A DNA stretch of 64,000 nucleotides from the NCBI RefSeq assembly GCF_043555885.1, contig NZ_JBIGHX010000002.1:886358-950357 (forward strand), given 5' to 3'. The position numbers and the translations under genes are program-made. Origin of the DNA: Pelomonas lactea. Its GTDB lineage: Bacteria; Pseudomonadota; Gammaproteobacteria; Burkholderiales; Burkholderiaceae_C. Below, piece after piece: positions 32,609 through 41,385 of the stretch (positions are counted from its first letter, which is position 1; the number at the start of each line of letters is the position of its first letter). The notes under the pieces were generated by a model. The model did no database searches and was not told the origin of the DNA. It saw only the letters and a list, made by a program, of their open reading frames with translations.

Positions 32609-33817
32609 TTACCAGCTGACCTCGCGGTCCGGCGTCGCACCGATCTTGTGGATGGACAGGTCGGCGCCCTCGAACTCCTGCTCGGCGTCCAGCCGCAGGC
32701 CGACGACCTTGCGGATCACGCCGTAGACGACGAAACCACCCGCCAGCGCCCAGGCCACGCCGCCCAGCGTGCCGATCAGCTGCGCGCTGAAAGCGACGCC
32801 ACCGATGCCGCCCAGCGCCTGCTGGCCGAAGACGCCGCAGGCGATGCCGCCCCACGCGCCGCACAGGCCATGCAGCGGCCACACGCCCAGCACGTCGTCG
32901 ATCTTCCAGCGGTTCTGCGTCAGGGTGAAGAACTGCACGAACAGCCAGCCGGCCACGCCGCCGGTGACGAGCGCGCCCAGTGGGTGCATGACGTCGGAGC
33001 CGGCGCAGACGGCCACAAGACCGGCCAGCGGGCCGTTGTACGCGAAGCCGGGGTCGTTGCGACCCAGCAGCACGGCCACCAGCGTGCCGCCGGCCATGGC
33101 CATCAGCGAGTTCACGGCGACGAGGCCGGACATCTTGTCCAGCGTCTGCGCGCTCATCACGTTGAAGCCGAACCAGCCCACCGTCAGCACCCAGGCGCCC
33201 AGCGCCAGGAAGGGGATGCTGGACGGCGGGTGCGCGCTCATCGCGCCATCCTTGCGGTAGCGGTTCAGCCGCGGGCCCAGCAGCAGCACGGCCGCCAGGC
33301 CGATCCAGCCGCCCACGGCATGCACGACGACGCTGCCGGCGAAATCATGGAACTCGGCACCCGTGGCGGCCTTCAGCCAGGCCTGGACGCCGAACGCCTG
33401 GTTCCAGGCGATGCCCTCGAAAAACGGGTAGACGAAGCCGACGATGACCGTCGTGGCCGCCAGCTGCGGGCCGAAGCGGGCTCGCTCGGCGATGCCGCCC
33501 GACACGATGGCCGGAATGGCCGCTGCGAACGTCAGCAGGAAGAAGAACTTGACCAGCTCGTAGCCGTTCTTCTGCGCCAGCTGCTCGGCACCGACGAAGA
33601 AGTGCGTGCCGTAGGCGACGAGGTAACCCACGAGGAAGTAGGCCAGCGTGGACACGGCGAAGTCCACGAGGATCTTGACCAGTGCATTGACCTGGTTCTT
33701 CTTGCGCACGGTGCCCAGCTCCAGGAAGGCAAAGCCCGCGTGCATGGCCAGCACCATGATGGCGCCCAGCAGAATGAAGAGCGCATCCGCGCCCTGCTTG
33801 ATCGATGACTCCAACAC
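32609..33817 (-). CDS. amt: Ammonium transporter (Amt/MEP/Rh family)
   Basis: About 402 residues with eleven transmembrane segments. Motifs: DALFILLGAIMVLAMHAGFAFLE at the start, DFAGSVVVHAVGGWIGLAA with the family Asp and His of the pore, and VWPLHGLCGAWGG with the second pore His. It transports ammonium when nitrogen is scarce. Start: AGGAG is followed by ACA-GTG-TTG, so GTG 33817 or TTG 33814 are both possible; the frame upstream to 33874 is probably untranslated. A sigma-54-type promoter lies upstream and an intrinsic terminator downstream. No glnK is adjacent. Confidence 0.95.
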   Translation of the reverse strand: MLESSIKQGADALFILLGAIMVLAMHAGFAFLELGTVRKKNQVNALVKILVDFAVSTLAYFLVGYLVAYGTHFFVGAEQLAQKNGYELVKFFFLLTFAAAIPAIVSGGIAERARFGPQLAATTVIVGFVYPFFEGIAWNQAFGVQAWLKAATGAEFHDFAGSVVVHAVGGWIGLAAVLLLGPRLNRYRKDGAMSAHPPSSIPFLALGAWVLTVGWFGFNVMSAQTLDKMSGLVAVNSLMAMAGGTLVAVLLGRNDPGFAYNGPLAGLVAVCAGSDVMHPLGALVTGGVAGWLFVQFFTLTQNRWKIDDVLGVWPLHGLCGAWGGIACGVFGQQALGGIGGVAFSAQLIGTLGGVAWALAGGFVVYGVIRKVVGLRLDAEQEFEGADLSIHKIGATPDREVSW

Positions 33818-33888
33818 TGTCTCCTGTCTCGGTTCTCGGCTCCAGGCTTGGGCAACGCGCACCAAGCCGAACAAAACCGCACCGAAAC

Positions 33889-33904
33889 AGCAAGTTCAAT
33901 GCCC
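33889..33904 (-). promoter_or_regulatory. Sigma-54 promoter of amt (GG-N10-GC)
   Basis: The minus-strand sequence GGGCATTGAACTTGCT matches the sigma-54 consensus TGGCACG-N4-TTGCW at GGCA and TTGCT, with the required 10 nt between GG and GC. It would start transcription ~60 nt before the amt start codon. Nitrogen control of amt through NtrC and sigma-54 is well known. Confidence 0.75.
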
Positions 33905-33933
33905 AGTCTTGATGCATGCACATCGCCGGGCGA

Positions 33934-33952
33934 CGGCGCCACGAAGGCGCCG
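33934..33952 (-). terminator. Hairpin after the ArsC-family gene
   Basis: Seven-base arms CGGCGCC (33934-33940) and GGCGCCG (33946-33952) with a TTCGT loop on the minus strand, starting 7 nt past the gene's stop. No U-tract follows, so it may end transcripts weakly or only protect the 3' end. Confidence 0.4.
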
Positions 33953-33958
33953 GAAGTT

Positions 33959-34321
33959 CTACTTTGGTGCGCCAGACGCACCTTCTTCGAACATCGGCGC
34001 ACTGAATCCGAGCGTCCAGCGACCATCCTCCCAGCGCACGACCGGCCGCTTGATGACGCTGGGTTCCGCCAGCATCAGTGCGGCGGCGGCCGCGTCGTCG
34101 ATGACGGCGGCCTTGGCGGCGTCGTCCAGCTTGCGCCAGGTCGTGCCGGCGCGGTTGACGAGCCTGTCGCGGCCGAAGGCGGCCAGCCAGGCGGGCAGCA
34201 ACTCGGCCGGCACGCCCTGCTTCTTGAAGTCATGGAAGGCGACTTCCAGGCCGCGCTCGGCCAGCCACGCGCGGGCCTTCTTGACGGTGTCGCAGTTGGG
34301 GATGCCATAGACGGTGATCAT
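33959..34321 (-). CDS. ArsC/Spx/YffB family thioredoxin-fold protein
   Basis: 120 residues of the ArsC-related family. It starts MITVYGIPNCDTVKKARAWL, with a single Cys in the CDTVKKA position instead of the arsenate reductase CxxR..., and includes the conserved Arg-Pro of KRPVVRW. YffB-like members are thought to act as glutathione-dependent thiol reductases; true arsenate reduction is doubtful. It is divergent from aat, with only ~16-25 nt between start codons. Confidence 0.88.
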   Translation of the reverse strand: MITVYGIPNCDTVKKARAWLAERGLEVAFHDFKKQGVPAELLPAWLAAFGRDRLVNRAGTTWRKLDDAAKAAVIDDAAAAALMLAEPSVIKRPVVRWEDGRWTLGFSAPMFEEGASGAPK

Positions 34322-34346
34322 GGGGCGGCACCGTACCATGGCCGGC

Positions 34347-35078
34347 ATGATTGACTGGCTCGACGACGCCTCGCTGGACTTCCCGCCCACCACCCGCGCG
34401 CTGGGCCCCGACACCGACGCCCCCGGCCTGCTGGCCGCTGGCGGCACACTGACGCCACAGCGCCTGGCAGCCGCCTACCGGCGCGGCATCTTTCCCTGGT
34501 ACGGCCCCGGTCAGCCGCCGCTGTGGTGGGCGCCGGACCCGCGCATGGTGCTGCAGACGGCGGAGTTCAAGCTGTCGCGCTCGCTTCGCAAGACCGTGCA
34601 GCGCTTCGCCGCCACGCCCGGCTGCGAGATCCGCGTGGACTTCGACCGCGCGGCCGTGCTCAACGCCTGCGCCAGCGTGCCGCGCGAGGGCCAGAACGGC
34701 ACCTGGATCGTGCCGGAACTGCAGGCCGCCTACCTGGCCTGGCCGGCCATGCACAGCGTCGAGACGTGGGTGGACGGCGAACTCGTCGGCGGCCTCTACG
34801 GCGTCAACCTCGGCACCATGTTCTACGGCGAATCCATGTTCATGCGCCGCACCGACGCGTCCAAGATCGCCTTGTGCGCCCTCATCTGCCTGTGCCGCGA
34901 GTTCGGCATCCCGTGGATAGACTGCCAGCAGAACACCGGCCACCTGGCCTCGCTGGGCGCCGCGGAAGTGACGCGAAGCGTGTTCGAAGCCCACCTCGCC
35001 ACCCATGTCGGTGAGGCCAGCCCCGGGCCCTGGACCTATCATCCGGACTACTGGCACCGGCTTCTCGATTCGAAGTGA
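34347..35078 (+). CDS. aat: Leucyl/phenylalanyl-tRNA--protein transferase
   Basis: About 243 residues. Moves Leu or Phe from tRNA to N-terminal Lys or Arg, tagging proteins for ClpS/ClpAP. Motifs GGTLTPQRLAAAYRRGIFPWY, WWAPDPRMVL, TWIVPELQAAYLAW, GGLYGVNLGTMFYGESMF and DCQQNTGHLASLGA are all family hallmarks. ATG 34347 (MIDWLDD) is chosen; ATG 34338 three codons earlier is equally possible. bpt follows with a 4-nt GTGA overlap, placing both N-degron transferases in one operon. Confidence 0.96.
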   Translation: MIDWLDDASLDFPPTTRALGPDTDAPGLLAAGGTLTPQRLAAAYRRGIFPWYGPGQPPLWWAPDPRMVLQTAEFKLSRSLRKTVQRFAATPGCEIRVDFDRAAVLNACASVPREGQNGTWIVPELQAAYLAWPAMHSVETWVDGELVGGLYGVNLGTMFYGESMFMRRTDASKIALCALICLCREFGIPWIDCQQNTGHLASLGAAEVTRSVFEAHLATHVGEASPGPWTYHPDYWHRLLDSK

Positions 35079-35815
35079 CCCACCCCAAAGAACTGCCCCT
35101 CGCGCAGATTCAGTTCTACGCCACGGCCGCCTATCCGTGCAGCTACGTGGCCGGCCGCCAGGCGCGCTCGCAGGTCGCGACGCCCAGCCACCTGATCCAC
35201 GCCGACGCCTACTCCAACCTCGTCGCCGCCGGCTTTCGCCGCAGCGGGCTCTTCACCTACCGCCCCTACTGCGACCAGTGCCGCGCCTGCATCGCGCTGC
35301 GCGTGCCGGTGGACCGCTTCCAGCCCAGCCGCAGTCAGAAGCGGGCATGGAAGGCGCACCGCCATCTGAACGCCAAGGTCATGCGGCTGGGCTACTCGCC
35401 CGAGCACTACGCGCTGTACCTGCGCTACCAGGCCGGCCGCCACAGCGGCGGCGGCATGGACCACGACAGCGTCGACCAGTACACCCAGTTCCTGCTCCAA
35501 AGCCGCATCAACTCGCGGCTGGTGGAATTCCGCGAAACCATGCCCGACGGCAGCACGCCGCTGCGCATGGTGTCCATCCTCGACATCCTCAGCGACGGCC
35601 TGTCGGCGGTCTACACCTTCTACGACCCCGACATCGAGGCCAGCTACGGCACCTACGGCGTGCTGTGGCAGATCCAGCAGGCCCGCGAGCTGAAGCTCAG
35701 CCACGTCTATCTGGGCTACTGGATCGAAGAAAGCCCCAAGATGGCCTACAAGGCCGGCTTCCGGCCACACCAGATCCTGAGGAACGGCGTCTGGGAAGAC
35801 GCCACCGAGGCTTAG
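35075..35815 (+). CDS. bpt: Aspartate/glutamate leucyltransferase (Bpt, arginyltransferase family)
   Basis: 246 residues that attach leucine to N-terminal Asp or Glu. Visible motifs: CSYVAGRQARSQVATP, RRSGLFTYRPYCDQCRACI (CxxC of the family), FRETMPDGS and LGYWIEESPKMAYKAGFRP. Starts at GTG 35075 overlapping the aat stop. Its TAG stop overlaps by 4 nt the stop of the convergent decarboxylase gene. Confidence 0.96.
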   Translation: MTHPKELPLAQIQFYATAAYPCSYVAGRQARSQVATPSHLIHADAYSNLVAAGFRRSGLFTYRPYCDQCRACIALRVPVDRFQPSRSQKRAWKAHRHLNAKVMRLGYSPEHYALYLRYQAGRHSGGGMDHDSVDQYTQFLLQSRINSRLVEFRETMPDGSTPLRMVSILDILSDGLSAVYTFYDPDIEASYGTYGVLWQIQQARELKLSHVYLGYWIEESPKMAYKAGFRPHQILRNGVWEDATEA

Positions 35816-37074
35816 ACCAACACTTCCACGCAGGCCGGGTGACCCAGGAAGCCCTCGGGGCTGGCGCTGCGGCCATAGGCGCCGCTCTGGTAGACGACGG
35901 CCAGGTCACCGATCTCGCCGCGGGCCATGTCCATGCGGTCGGCCAGCAGGTCCAGCGGCGTGCACAGCGGGCCGACGACGCTGGCGGCTTCCGTTGCCGC
36001 CTCGCGGCGGCCCTGAGGCTCGACGGAGGCCGGGTAGTTCTTGCGCAGAACCTGGCCGAAGTTGCCAGACGCCGACAAGTGATGGTGCAGGCCGCCATCG
36101 GCCACCAGGAACACCTGGCCGCGCGAGACCTTGCGGTCCACGATGCGGCTTACATAGATACCCGCCTCGCCGACGAAGTAGCGGCCCAGCTCGATGACCA
36201 GCTTCGCCGCCGGCAGGTCGGCCTTGGCGCGCGCCTGCAGCGCAGCCAGGTTGTCGGCGATGGGCGCCAGGTCCAGCCGCGACTCGCCCGGGAAGTACGG
36301 GATGCCGAAGCCGCCGCCCAGGTTCAGGAACTTCACCGGCGCGGGCGCGCTCTCGGCCAAGCGCAGCGCCAGCTCGTAGCTCTTCTGCTGCGCCTCGCAG
36401 ATCGCCTCGGCCTTCAGGTTCTGCGAGCCGGCGAACAGGTGGAAACCTTCGAAGGCCACGCCATCGCCGCTCAACCGCCCCACCTCGGCCAGCACCTCGG
36501 GCAGCGCCTCGGCGTCGATGCCGAACTGCTTGGGGCCACCGCTCATGCGCATGCCCGAGCCCTTGAGCTCGAAGTCCGGGTTCACGCGCAGCGCGACGCG
36601 CGCCGGCAGGCCCAGCCGCTGCGACGCGCGCGCCAGCGGTGCCAACTCACGCGCCGATTCCACGTTGACCAGCACGCCGGCAGCAACCGCCTGGCCCAGC
36701 TCGATGTCGCGCTTGCCGGGGCCGGCGAAGCTGATCTCGTGAGGGTCCGCGCCGGCGTTCAGCGCCACCTGCAACTCGCCGGCCGAGGCCACGTCGATGC
36801 CGTCCACCAGCCCGGCCATCAGCTGCACCAGCGCCGGCATCGGGTTGGCCTTCATCGCGTAGTGCAGCTCGATGCCCTGCGGCAGCGCCGCGCGCAGCTC
36901 CGCCACGCGGGCCTTCAACAGCCCGCGGTCATAGGCATAGAACGGCGTCTGGCCGACACGCTCCGCGAGCACCGACAGCCGCTGGCCGCCGATGAGCAGC
37001 TCGCCGTGGGCGTCGCGAGGGAACAGGACGGGCGCGTGCTCCAGCGCGCGCTTGGGGGCAATGGGTTCGCTCAT
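35812..37074 (-). CDS. Pyridoxal-dependent decarboxylase, exosortase A system-associated
   Basis: A 420-residue fold-III PLP enzyme related to diaminopimelate/ornithine decarboxylases. PLP-binding Lys at ~75 lies in HYAMKANPM; the phosphate-binding GGGFG is in FLNLGGGFGIPYF. The TIGR03099 exosortase-associated subfamily fits this enzyme and its context. The substrate amino acid is unknown. ATG 37074 overlaps the acyl-CoA ligase stop by 4 nt; the two are cotranscribed, divergent from the ACP operon. Confidence 0.92.
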   Translation of the reverse strand: MSEPIAPKRALEHAPVLFPRDAHGELLIGGQRLSVLAERVGQTPFYAYDRGLLKARVAELRAALPQGIELHYAMKANPMPALVQLMAGLVDGIDVASAGELQVALNAGADPHEISFAGPGKRDIELGQAVAAGVLVNVESARELAPLARASQRLGLPARVALRVNPDFELKGSGMRMSGGPKQFGIDAEALPEVLAEVGRLSGDGVAFEGFHLFAGSQNLKAEAICEAQQKSYELALRLAESAPAPVKFLNLGGGFGIPYFPGESRLDLAPIADNLAALQARAKADLPAAKLVIELGRYFVGEAGIYVSRIVDRKVSRGQVFLVADGGLHHHLSASGNFGQVLRKNYPASVEPQGRREAATEAASVVGPLCTPLDLLADRMDMARGEIGDLAVVYQSGAYGRSASPEGFLGHPACVEVLV

Positions 37075-38663
37075 GCGGCGTTGTGTTGTTCGAGCCAGTC
37101 GGTCGACAGCGTCTTGCGGTCGATCTTGCCGTTGGGATTGCGCGGCAGCGGGCCGCGACGTGCGGCTATGCCGTGCGGCACCATGTAGGCCGGCATGCGC
37201 GCCTTGCAGGCGGCGGTCAGCGCGGCCAGGTCCAGCTCGGCCGAGCCTTCCGGCGGCGTCGCGATGACCTGGATGGCCTGGCCCAGGCTGTCGTGATGGA
37301 CGCCGAAGGCCACGCACTCGCCCACCAGGCCGGTCGCGTACAGCACCTCTTCGACCTCGGTCGGGCTGACGCGGTAGCCCGACGTCTTCATCATCTCGTC
37401 GCGGCGGCCGACGAAGTACAGGAAGCCTTCGGCATCGCGCTTCACCGTGTCGCCGGAGAACACCGCGAACTCGGGCAGCTGCAGGCCGCCCTCGCGGCCG
37501 CCGATGCCGACGGGCAAAGGCTTGTAGCGCTCGGCCGTCTTCTCGGCATCGTTCCAGTAGCCCAGGCCCACCAGCGCGCCGCGGTGCACCAGCTCGCCCG
37601 GCTCGTCGGGCGCGCATTCGCTGCCGTCCTCGCGCAGCACAAGGATCTCGGCGTTGGGGATCGCCTTGCCGATGGAGTCGGGCCGGCGGTCCACTTCCTC
37701 GGGCGGCAGGTAGGTCGAGCGGAAGGCCTCGGTCAGGCCGTACATCAGGAAGGGCTTGGCCGACGGCGCTTTGGCGCGCAGCAGGTCCAGCGTTGCGCGC
37801 GGCATGCGGCCGCCGGTGTTGGCGAAGTAGCGCAGGTGGGCGTCGATGGCGGCGGGCCATTCCAGCTGCGTCAGCTGGATGTAGAGCGGCGGCACGGCCG
37901 TCAGGCCCGTGACCTTCTCGCGCTCCATCGCCTTGAGCACATCGCGGGGCAGCAGGTAGTTCAACAGCACGACGCGCGCGCCGCTGTGGAAGCCCGTCGT
38001 CAACTGGCTGAAACCGGCGTCGAACGACAGCGGCAGCGCCGCCAGCAGCGTGTCGCTGGCGCGGTTCTCCAGGTAGCTGGCCACGCTCTTGCCGCCCGCC
38101 ACCATGTTGCGGTGGGACAGCACGACGCCCTTGGGCCGCCCGGTCGAGCCGGACGTGTAGAGGATGGCCGTCATGTCCGTGTCGATGACGCGGTGGCCCG
38201 CGCGGGCGGGCGACGCCAGCAGCGCGGCCCAGTCGTGCACCGGCACCGGCGCGGAACCCGCACCGCTGGTCAGCACCACGTGGCGCAGCGACGGGCATTG
38301 CGTCAGCACCTCACCCAGCTGCGCCAGCCGCTCGGGCGACGTGACCAGCACGCGCACGTCGCAGTCGCGCAGGATGAAACCCACCTGCTCGGGCTTGAGC
38401 AGCGGGTTCAGCGGCACGAACACGCCGCCGGCCGCCGGCGCGCCGAAGCTGGCGACGACCGTCTCGAAGCGCTTTTCCAGGTAGATGGCCACCCGCTCGC
38501 CGCGGGCCAGGCCCAGTGCCATCAGGCCGCTGGCGAAACCCCGCACGGCGCCGTCCAGCTCGCCGTAGCCCAGCGTCAGCGCACCATAGGTCAGTGCCGG
38601 GGCGTCGGGCGTGCGCTCGGCGGCGACGGCCACCAACTCGTGGAGCAGCGTGGATTCGGGCAT
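37071..38663 (-). CDS. Acyl-CoA ligase (AMP-forming), exosortase A system-associated
   Basis: A 530-residue member of the ANL adenylate-forming superfamily. AMP-binding signature ILYTSGSTGRPKGVVLSH, YGLTEAFRST, the GDTVKRDAEGFLYFVGRRDEMMKTSGYRVSP hinge region and catalytic Lys in NPNGKIDRKTL are present. It likely activates an acid and loads it on the ACP encoded divergently at 38786. The subfamily (TIGR03098) is confined to XrtA clusters. ATG 38663 is favoured over TTG 38669. Confidence 0.93.
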   Translation of the reverse strand: MPESTLLHELVAVAAERTPDAPALTYGALTLGYGELDGAVRGFASGLMALGLARGERVAIYLEKRFETVVASFGAPAAGGVFVPLNPLLKPEQVGFILRDCDVRVLVTSPERLAQLGEVLTQCPSLRHVVLTSGAGSAPVPVHDWAALLASPARAGHRVIDTDMTAILYTSGSTGRPKGVVLSHRNMVAGGKSVASYLENRASDTLLAALPLSFDAGFSQLTTGFHSGARVVLLNYLLPRDVLKAMEREKVTGLTAVPPLYIQLTQLEWPAAIDAHLRYFANTGGRMPRATLDLLRAKAPSAKPFLMYGLTEAFRSTYLPPEEVDRRPDSIGKAIPNAEILVLREDGSECAPDEPGELVHRGALVGLGYWNDAEKTAERYKPLPVGIGGREGGLQLPEFAVFSGDTVKRDAEGFLYFVGRRDEMMKTSGYRVSPTEVEEVLYATGLVGECVAFGVHHDSLGQAIQVIATPPEGSAELDLAALTAACKARMPAYMVPHGIAARRGPLPRNPNGKIDRKTLSTDWLEQHNAA

Positions 38664-38785
38664 GGACAAGGGTCGGATGGCAGTGAAAAAAGTATCTCAC
38701 GCGACCCCGAGGCCGAGGGGTGCGCTCCCCGGAGGCGAGGGGGCGCGCCGCTAAACTGCGCGGCTGCCTTTTCTACGCCAAACCC

Positions 38786-39043
38786 ATGGACAACGCCCAG
38801 GTGCTCAGCCACGTGCTGAGGCTTCTCGACGACGTGCTGAGCCTCAACGGCCGCGCCCAGACCTTCACCCGCGACACCGCGCTGCTGGGCGCGCTGCCCG
38901 AGCTGGACTCCATGGCCGTGGTCAGCCTCATCACCGCGCTGGAGGAACAGCTGGGCCTGGCCGTCGACGATGACGACATCGACGGCGACACCTTCGCCAC
39001 GGTCGGCTCGCTGGCGGACTTCGTCGCCGCCCGCCTCGGTTGA
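38786..39043 (+). CDS. Acyl carrier protein, exosortase A system-associated
   Basis: An 85-residue acidic four-helix carrier protein. The phosphopantetheine serine is at ~42 in ELDSMAVVSLITALEEQLG. It starts the plus-strand exopolysaccharide operon; a -10-like TAAACT is seen at about 38753-38758. It probably carries the acyl (or aminoacyl) group made by the divergent ligase. It overlaps hydrolase 2 by 4 nt. Confidence 0.92.
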   Translation: MDNAQVLSHVLRLLDDVLSLNGRAQTFTRDTALLGALPELDSMAVVSLITALEEQLGLAVDDDDIDGDTFATVGSLADFVAARLG

Positions 39044-39843
39044 CCCCTAAGCCCGACATCTTCTTCCTGCCCGCCGCCGGCGGCGAGCAGCGGCTGTGCC
39101 TGTTCCACGCGCCCGCCGGCGCGCCGCGCAGCAAGGTGCTGTATCTGCATCCGTTTGCGGAGGAGATGAACAAGTCGCGCCGCATGGCCGCACTGGCCTG
39201 CCGCGCGCTGGCCCAGGCCGGTCACGCGGTGCTGCAGATCGACCTGCGCGGCTGCGGCGACTCCTCGGCCGACTTCGGCGACGCGAGCTGGGCCGACTGG
39301 CAGGCCGACGTGCGCCTGGGCCTGGCCGAGCTGGACCGCCGGGTGGCCGAAGCGCCGCTGTGGCTGTGGAGCCTGCGCGCCGGCTGCCTGCTGGCCGCGG
39401 CCGACTGGGGCCGGCCCGTCAACCACCTGTTCTGGCAGCCCACGGCCAGCGGCAAGCCGGCGCTGCAGCAGTTCCTGCGCCTGCGGCTGGCGGCCGAGAT
39501 GGCCGGCGGTGCCAGCAAGGGGCTGATGGAACAGTTGAAGACCGACCTGGCCGCCGGCCGGGCCGTCGAGATCGCCGGTTACCGGCTGAGCGCCGCGCTG
39601 GCCGCCGGCCTGGACGCGGCCCGGCTGGCCCCGGGCGGTGCGCCCGGCCGCGTCGAATGGCTGGAGCTGAGCACGCGCGAGGACGCGAGCTTCACGCCCG
39701 TCAGCGAGCAGGCCGTCAAGACCTGGCAGGACGCCGGCTGGGCCGTGCGCCCGCAGATCGTGCCGGGGCCGGCGTTCTGGGCGACGACCGAGATCGAGCT
39801 CGCGCCGACGCTGATCGAGCGCACCGTGGAGGCGCTGGCATGA
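39040..39843 (+). CDS. Hydrolase 2, exosortase A system-associated
   Basis: A 267-residue alpha/beta-hydrolase of the TIGR03101 group. The core has LYLHPFAEEMNKSRRMAALA and IDLRGCGDSSADFG; the usual GxSxG nucleophile elbow is not obvious (WSLRAGCLL occupies the position), which is odd for an active esterase. Start is TTG 39040 overlapping the ACP stop. It always accompanies hydrolase 1 and the ACP in XrtA clusters; function not known. Confidence 0.88.
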   Translation: MTPKPDIFFLPAAGGEQRLCLFHAPAGAPRSKVLYLHPFAEEMNKSRRMAALACRALAQAGHAVLQIDLRGCGDSSADFGDASWADWQADVRLGLAELDRRVAEAPLWLWSLRAGCLLAAADWGRPVNHLFWQPTASGKPALQQFLRLRLAAEMAGGASKGLMEQLKTDLAAGRAVEIAGYRLSAALAAGLDAARLAPGGAPGRVEWLELSTREDASFTPVSEQAVKTWQDAGWAVRPQIVPGPAFWATTEIELAPTLIERTVEALA

Positions 39844-40685
39844 AGGAGCGCGTGCTGAACTTCGCGTGCGAGGGCGAGCCGCTGGTGGGCATCCTGGCCG
39901 AGCCGGAACCGCATGACGGCACGCCGGCGGGCGTGGGCGTGCTCATCATCGTCGGCGGCCCGCAGTACCGCGCTGGCAGCCACCGGCAGTTCACGCTGCT
40001 GGCGCGGCACCTGGCCGCCCACGGTTTCCCGACGCTGCGCTTCGACTACCGCAGCCTGGGCGACAGCGGCGGCGAGACGCGCAACTTCGAGGGGGTCGAT
40101 GCCGACATCGCCGCGGCCATCGGCGCCTTGCTGGCAGCACGCCCCGGCCTGCGCGGCGTGGTGCTGCACGGGCTTTGCGACGCGGCCTCCGCGGCACTGA
40201 TGTACTGCGAGGCCCATGCCGACGCCCGCGTGCTGGGGCTGGCACTGCAGAACCCGTGGTTCCGCAGCGAACAGGGGCAGGCCCAGGCCGTGCTGTCCCA
40301 CTACTACGGCAAGCGCCTGAGGTCACCCGACTTCTGGCTCAAGCTGCTGAAGGGCGGCGTGGGGCTGCGCGCGCTGCGCGACTGGCGGCGCAACCGCAGC
40401 GCGGCGCGCGCGGCACCGGCCGCCCGCCGCGACGATTTCAGGACCCGCATGCTGCGCGCCTGGCGCAACAGCCCGCTGCCCGTCGTCCTTCAACTGTCGG
40501 GCGAAGACCTGACCGCCCGAGAATTCACGCTGGGCTTCGACCAGGCGCAGCCCGACTGGCCGCGCCGGCCGCGCCTGACGGTGCACCGGCATGCCGAGGC
40601 CGACCACACCTTCTCGGACATCGCCACGGAGCGGCGCATGCAGGGCGAATTGCTGGCCTGGTATCTGCAGGAGTTCAGGACATGA
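39840..40685 (+). CDS. Hydrolase 1, exosortase A system-associated
   Basis: A 281-residue alpha/beta-hydrolase of the TIGR03100 group. GGPQYRAGSHRQFTLLARHLA and FDYRSLGDSGGE are the family's opening motifs; GLCDAASAALMY takes the nucleophile-elbow place with Cys-Asp instead of Ser. A late His (EADHTFSD) could complete the triad. Could be a thioesterase or acyl-chain editor for the ACP. Overlaps both neighbours by 4 nt. Confidence 0.9.
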   Translation: MKERVLNFACEGEPLVGILAEPEPHDGTPAGVGVLIIVGGPQYRAGSHRQFTLLARHLAAHGFPTLRFDYRSLGDSGGETRNFEGVDADIAAAIGALLAARPGLRGVVLHGLCDAASAALMYCEAHADARVLGLALQNPWFRSEQGQAQAVLSHYYGKRLRSPDFWLKLLKGGVGLRALRDWRRNRSAARAAPAARRDDFRTRMLRAWRNSPLPVVLQLSGEDLTAREFTLGFDQAQPDWPRRPRLTVHRHAEADHTFSDIATERRMQGELLAWYLQEFRT

Positions 40686-41371
40686 GATGGCTTGTCATCG
40701 CGGCGATAGCCGGCCTGCTGGGCGCCGGCGGCGGCTTCGCGCACGCGCAGGTTGAACCCTTCTGCGGCCAGCTGGCCAACGGCTATGGTCCGTTCGACTA
40801 TCGCAAGGAGCGCGGCAGGGCGCTGGCGATCGTGGACTCGTACCACTTCAACAGCGACGTGCGCAACCTGCGCAAGGGCCAGTCGGGCTCCCTGGGCGGC
40901 GACCTGGACTACATCCTGCGCGCATCGCCCAACCATCACGCGGCGCTGGCCACCATCTCCGAGTGGGGCGTGAGGCTCAAGACCAAGGAACCGCCATCGC
41001 TGCCACGCAGCATCGACTGCTATTTCGAGCGCGCGTCGCGCTTCCAGCCTGACGACCACCTCGTCAGGCTGCTGTACGCCAGCTTTCTGCAGCGCATGAA
41101 CCTGAAGGCCGAAGCCCTGGCCACGCTGGAGCCGCTGGAGAAGCTGGACGACCTGCAAGCCTTCACGCACCAGAACATCGGCTTGCTGCTGCTGGACCTG
41201 GGTGAGCCCGAGCGAGCCCTCGTGCATGCATGGAAGTCGCAGGAACTGGGCTGGGCCCGCCCCGGGCTGAAGGAGCGCCTCGAAAAGGCGGGCCAGTGGC
41301 GCGAGCCGCCGCCGGCCGAGGCCGCCTCCGCAGCATCCGCCGCCGCCAGCGCGGCGTCCGCCCCGCCGTGA
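40682..41371 (+). CDS. Exported TPR-like protein in the exopolysaccharide operon
   Basis: 229 residues with a signal peptide (MRWLVIAAIAGLLGAGGGFAHAQ). The body is helical with TPR-like pairs (NHHAALATISEWGVRL; DDHLVRLLYASFLQRMNLKAEAL; AFTHQNIGLLLLDLGEPERAL) and ends in an Ala/Ser-rich tail. It probably sits in the periplasm as a scaffold in polymer assembly. Exact family not recognised. Confidence 0.72.
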   Translation: MRWLVIAAIAGLLGAGGGFAHAQVEPFCGQLANGYGPFDYRKERGRALAIVDSYHFNSDVRNLRKGQSGSLGGDLDYILRASPNHHAALATISEWGVRLKTKEPPSLPRSIDCYFERASRFQPDDHLVRLLYASFLQRMNLKAEALATLEPLEKLDDLQAFTHQNIGLLLLDLGEPERALVHAWKSQELGWARPGLKERLEKAGQWREPPPAEAASAASAAASAASAPP

Positions 41372-41385
41372 TCCACACGCCCGCC

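Noticed and set aside
33966..33982. GGTGCG-N5-CGCACC inverted repeat as an NtrC site for amt
   Set aside because: The half-sites are in the opposite order to the NtrC consensus (GCACC...GGTGC), and the sequence lies in the end of the ArsC-family coding region.
33959..34321. True arsenate reductase gene
   Set aside because: The short form, the CDTVKKA motif and the absence of any ars genes fit the YffB/Spx-like branch better.
38664..38785. Sigma-54 promoter (PrsR-controlled) in the divergent ligase/ACP region
   Set aside because: I looked for GG-N10-GC on both strands and found no acceptable match; only a -10-like TAAACT for the ACP side is visible.
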